Below, piece by piece: positions 7,801 to 8,791 of a stretch of DNA of 8,791 nucleotides. The stretch is from Acidobacteriota bacterium. Its GTDB lineage: Bacteria; Acidobacteriota; Terriglobia; UBA7540. The notes beneath the pieces are model-generated. The model did not search any database. It worked only from the letters and a program-made list of their open reading frames with translations, and had not been told where the DNA came from. The DNA is taken from assembly GCA_003165615.1 (NCBI GenBank), contig PLWR01000158.1:10094-18884 (forward strand), written 5' to 3'. Position numbers and translations under genes: made by a program. Numbering within the stretch: the stretch's first letter is position 1; every line of letters begins with the position of its first letter.

Positions 7801-7991
7801 CCTTCTATTTCACCTTGGGATCGTTGGACGGTCCCGCAACGGAAAACGAGGGTAGTGGTGCCGTTGGCGGTAGCGGCGGTCTCTGGCCGCCGGTTTTTAG
7901 AATCAATAAGTTCGGCGGCCAGAGACCGCCGCTACAGAATCAAATTGACCCACTAGCGGAAATAGGAACTGAGTCCGGAGGCAATCCATGA
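4866..7991 (+). CDS. Membrane sensor histidine kinase with three PAS domains
   Basis: A 1041-residue inner-membrane kinase that autophosphorylates on His777 and passes phosphate to a receiver. Order: TM helix about 34-52; extracytoplasmic sensor 53-335, probably double-Cache (an inference from the WLAERQADAQLFA helix and the GWGLVRKID end); TM helix about 336-352; PAS1 371-484, PAS2 495-607 and PAS3 622-733, each ending in a DIT/DVT motif; coiled coil about 736-770; HisKA with HDLRAPL (His777), as in phytochrome-type kinases; HATPase with N-box Asn891, DNGVG (921) and GTGVGLA (949-955). There is no receiver, so it is not a hybrid. The catalytic domain ends near residue 987; the remaining 54 residues are low in complexity, and about 22 of them are encoded by an inverted repeat (7870-7935). 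The stop overlaps the next start as ATGA, so the downstream receiver is the likely partner. Ligand unknown. Confidence 0.95.
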   Translation: MKMPREVSSSLLPAMSPLNQRVIAQHRIRVREAGAYVLAFTLAVVIVGGFLRWHVANLYEQEMANWRARQASDAGDRAQRISDWLAERQADAQLFAIYPSVRNALRAHSDAGHLPGRPSGSQRELTASLDEIEWVCPYARVYVLDCDGHVMPRSSRSVPLSPLLTEICRKVPETGASRIDLVGKTAEETLISFSVAVVPEPGTLGAGQAPGRPLGVVLVVLDAAHTLFPLVAREPVPTQTGETILVRREGNDMVYFSPLRRIPISSPDLRFPLSGAPAPAHLALQGRKTLVLYNDYRGVPVLAATQYIPLAGWGLVRKIDLAETLRNYHRMAMAEGLAGCLLITILAGFLMFHRRVVLTRVLEQAGEVRAHLAAIVESSEDAIIGKRLDGTIASWNRGAEQLYGYRSKEVMGRSIALLVPADLTDELPAILEKIKRGELVEHYETERVRKDGTRVPVSLTVSPLKDAAGAVVGASSIARDITARKHTEEALRDSEIQFRRLFEAAKDGILILDADTGEIKDVNPFLSDLLDFPRADLLGKKLWEIGPLQDALLSKTSFEDLQSNGYVRYEHLPLETRNGKRVEVEFVSNVYSVGQLRVIQCNIRDITERKRAELRLRQSEEKYRTLFNSVDDGFCIIEVLFDENNKPVDYRFLEINPSFEKQTGIQNAQGKRMREIAPQHEECWFEIYGKIALTGESVRFQNQAAQLQRWYDVYALRVGEPQGKTVAVVFHDVTWHKRAEEEIQRVNQQLEQRVAERTAELEAANKELEAFTYSVSHDLRAPLRHVDGFSKLLVEEHGAELSPDAREYIATIRDSVLLMGMLIDDLLNLARLGRKQLNMQVTGLNSLAEEVMADLKRANPDHLIEWKVETLPFVECDPGLMKQVFANLLSNAVKFTRPRKPTVIEVGVTSHNGARAVFVRDNGVGFSMKYANKLFGVFQRLHRAEDFEGTGVGLATVQRIIHKHGGRVWAEAELDKGATFYFTLGSLDGPATENEGSGAVGGSGGLWPPVFRINKFGGQRPPLQNQIDPLAEIGTESGGNP
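7870..7935. repeat. REP-like perfect 23-bp inverted repeat inside the kinase gene
   Basis: The left arm 7870-7892 and right arm 7913-7935 are exact reverse complements over 23 bases, with core GGCGGTCTCTGGCCGCC and a 20-base AT-rich loop (7893-7912). It lies wholly within the kinase reading frame, 53 bases before the downstream ATG, and encodes residues of about 1002-1023. It resembles dispersed REP or MITE-like elements. As it lacks a transposase it would be non-autonomous. Confidence 0.9.
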
Positions 7992-8446
7992 TCCAGGAAG
8001 ATCCGCAAATTCTCCTCATCGAAGACAATCCCAAGGATGTCAAACTGGCTGTGCATGCTTTGCGTGAGGAAAACCTCGCCAACGGGATACAAGTGGCACG
8101 TGACGGAGAAGAAGCGCTCGACTTTCTTTTCTGCCGGGGCGAATTCGCCAGCCGCAGCTTTGACCACCCGCCCCGCCTGGTGCTTCTGGACATAAAACTT
8201 CCCAAGGTGGATGGCCTGGAAGTCCTGCGCGCGGTGAAGGGCGACGCACGCACCCAAGCGATCCCGGTGGTGGTGCTCACCTCCTCGCGCGAAGAAAGTG
8301 ATTTGGTGGAGAGCTACAAACTGGGCGTCAACGCCTATATCCAGAAGCCCGTGGAATTCGATGCCTTCCGCCAAGCTGTGAAATATCTGGGGCTTTTCTG
8401 GCTGGTGGTCAATGCGCCACCACCCCCAAGCACTTTTCACCCCTGA
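7988..8446 (+). CDS. Single-domain response regulator, Rcp1-like, kinase-coupled
   Basis: CheY-fold receiver of 152 residues without an output domain. Glu12-Asp13 (IEDN), phosphoacceptor Asp68 (LLDIKLPKVDG), Thr98 (VLTSS) and Lys120 (IQKP) complete the acidic pocket. It ends in the Rcp1-type segment VKYLGLFWLVVN and a short proline-rich tail. The ATG overlaps the kinase TGA by 4 bases (ATGA), and GGAGG (7977-7981) lies 6 bases upstream inside the kinase gene, so translation is coupled and this is the most likely direct phosphate acceptor of that kinase. It is a paralogue of the receiver at 3292, with the phosphoacceptor, Thr and Lys at the same residue numbers. Its output is unknown: a relay to another kinase or regulator, or control by protein contact. 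Confidence 0.93.
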   Translation: MIQEDPQILLIEDNPKDVKLAVHALREENLANGIQVARDGEEALDFLFCRGEFASRSFDHPPRLVLLDIKLPKVDGLEVLRAVKGDARTQAIPVVVLTSSREESDLVESYKLGVNAYIQKPVEFDAFRQAVKYLGLFWLVVNAPPPPSTFHP

Positions 8447-8574
8447 AAGGGTCTTGACTCTTGGCATACGGAGCGAAGCTTTGGAGAGCGTTATTCCGCG
8501 ACTTTTTGGCCCCGCCCTCCCATCGAGCGTCCAAACGTGGTGAGAAGTCCGGGCTAACGCGAGCATACTTCACC

Positions 8575-8592
8575 GCCAGCAAGCTGGTTGGC
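8575..8592. repeat. Hairpin unit 1 of the composite element
   Basis: GCCAGC-AA-GCTGGTTGGC is an imperfect palindrome. It matches the bases at 8614-8631 at 17 of 18 positions in direct orientation, 39 bases apart. Confidence 0.7.
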
Positions 8593-8610
8593 AGAAGTTG
8601 AAATACCAGA

Positions 8611-8630
8611 CCAGCCAGCAAGCTGGCTGG
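8611..8630. repeat. Hairpin unit 2 of the composite element
   Basis: CCAGCCAGC (8611-8619) and GCTGGCTGG (8622-8630) are perfect complements around a 2-base AA centre. Confidence 0.8.
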
Positions 8631-8637
8631 CGAAAAA

Positions 8638-8655
8638 GCGGCAGTAAGCTGCCGC
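8638..8655. repeat. Hairpin unit 3 of the composite element
   Basis: GCGGCAG (8638-8644) and CTGCCGC (8649-8655) are perfect complements around TAAG. It belongs to the right terminal unit of the composite element. Confidence 0.8.
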
Positions 8656-8709
8656 ACTCCAAAGCTTCGCCCCGTATGCTGGTGCTGGTTTTGGAAGGCG
8701 AGGCGTACT

Positions 8710-8791
8710 ATGGACGTAAAAACAATGGATGGCATAATCGCTTCTCCGCCCCCTCTGCGGGTGCTCATCCTGGAAGATAACCCGCGCGACG
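8710..8791 (+). CDS. Response regulator, N-terminal fragment cut by the window edge
   Basis: An ATG at 8710 opens a frame that runs off the window after 27 codons. After a short leader (MDVKTMDGIIASPPP) it reads LRVLILEDNPRD, the first beta strand and acidic pocket (Glu-Asp) of a receiver domain, much like the two complete receivers upstream. GAGG (8700-8703) lies 6 bases before the ATG, with GGAAGG (8693-8698) just above it. An internal ATG at 8725 is an alternative start. The rest of the protein, and any output or kinase domain, is outside the window. It starts 30 bases after the composite repeat element. Confidence 0.8.
   Translation, partial: MDVKTMDGIIASPPPLRVLILEDNPRD

Larger units (their letters stand above)
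8464..8679. repeat. Composite inverted-repeat element (MITE or REP-cluster-like)
   Basis: The ends 8464-8486 and 8657-8679 are inverted repeats matching at 22 of 23 bases (core GCGAAGCTTTGGAG). The similarity continues inward: the right unit has a hairpin GCGGCAG/CTGCCGC (8638-8655) followed on the complementary strand by CTTTTTCGCC, and the left unit has GCG-TTATTC-CGC then CTTTTTGGCC, apparently a decayed copy. Between the units lie two more hairpins with AGCAAGCT centres. It fills the 263-base gap between the two receiver genes. No transposase gene and no clear target duplication are seen. Confidence 0.8.

Noticed and set aside
8430..8456. Possible terminator after the second receiver gene
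   Set aside because: TTTTCA/TGAAAG pairs weakly around the stop codon, with no T-run after it; not enough for a call.
8575..8655. Possible CRISPR-like array in the repeated hairpins
   Set aside because: Only two near-identical units of 18 bases, each palindromic, with no regular spacers and no cas genes.
8409..8768. 119-codon minus-strand and 60-codon plus-strand (8598-8780) open frames over the repeat element
   Set aside because: Both are translations of palindromic repeat DNA; the plus-strand one runs out of frame with the receiver start at 8710, which has a ribosome binding site and a receiver motif.

Overview
The window is GC-rich, densely coded bacterial DNA. No rRNA, tRNA, CRISPR array, transposase gene or phage gene is visible. 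The organism cannot be fixed from these genes alone. GC-rich hairpin repeats with GCGGCAG/CTGCCGC and GGCGGTCTCTGGCCGCC cores, and many stand-alone Rcp1-type receivers beside PAS histidine kinases, are familiar to me from soil and freshwater Verrucomicrobiota of the Pedosphaera type. That placement is an inference from memory and needs a database search.

Left part (about 1-2500), minus strand: a short AhpC/TSA peroxiredoxin (58-540) lies downstream of an ATP sulfurylase gene, sat (732-1997). Both have strong Shine-Dalgarno sites that show the longer open frames are over-extended. A terminator-like hairpin (680-717) lies between them. The 5' leader of sat carries a 56-bp imperfect palindrome (2046-2101), followed by about 400 bases of lower-GC DNA with no gene.

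Middle, plus strand: a yeast FCY1-type cytosine deaminase (2539-2994) stands alone. It is followed by about 300 bases without a gene.

Right part (3292 to the end), plus strand: a signal-transduction cluster. In order it holds an Rcp1-like single-domain response regulator; an overlapping receiver-GGDEF protein (a probable diguanylate cyclase with a degenerate I-site and a shortened last helix); a 1041-residue membrane histidine kinase with a large extracytoplasmic sensor and three PAS domains; a second Rcp1-like receiver joined to the kinase by an ATGA overlap; and the first 27 codons of another receiver protein cut by the window edge. The likely logic is kinase to receivers, with c-di-GMP as one output.

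Two repeat elements sit inside this cluster. A perfect 23-bp inverted repeat (7870-7935) lies within the kinase reading frame and encodes part of its C-terminal tail. A composite element of about 216 bp (8464-8679), made of two inverted hairpin units plus two more hairpins, fills the gap between the last two receiver genes. These repeats are the least ordinary part of the window.
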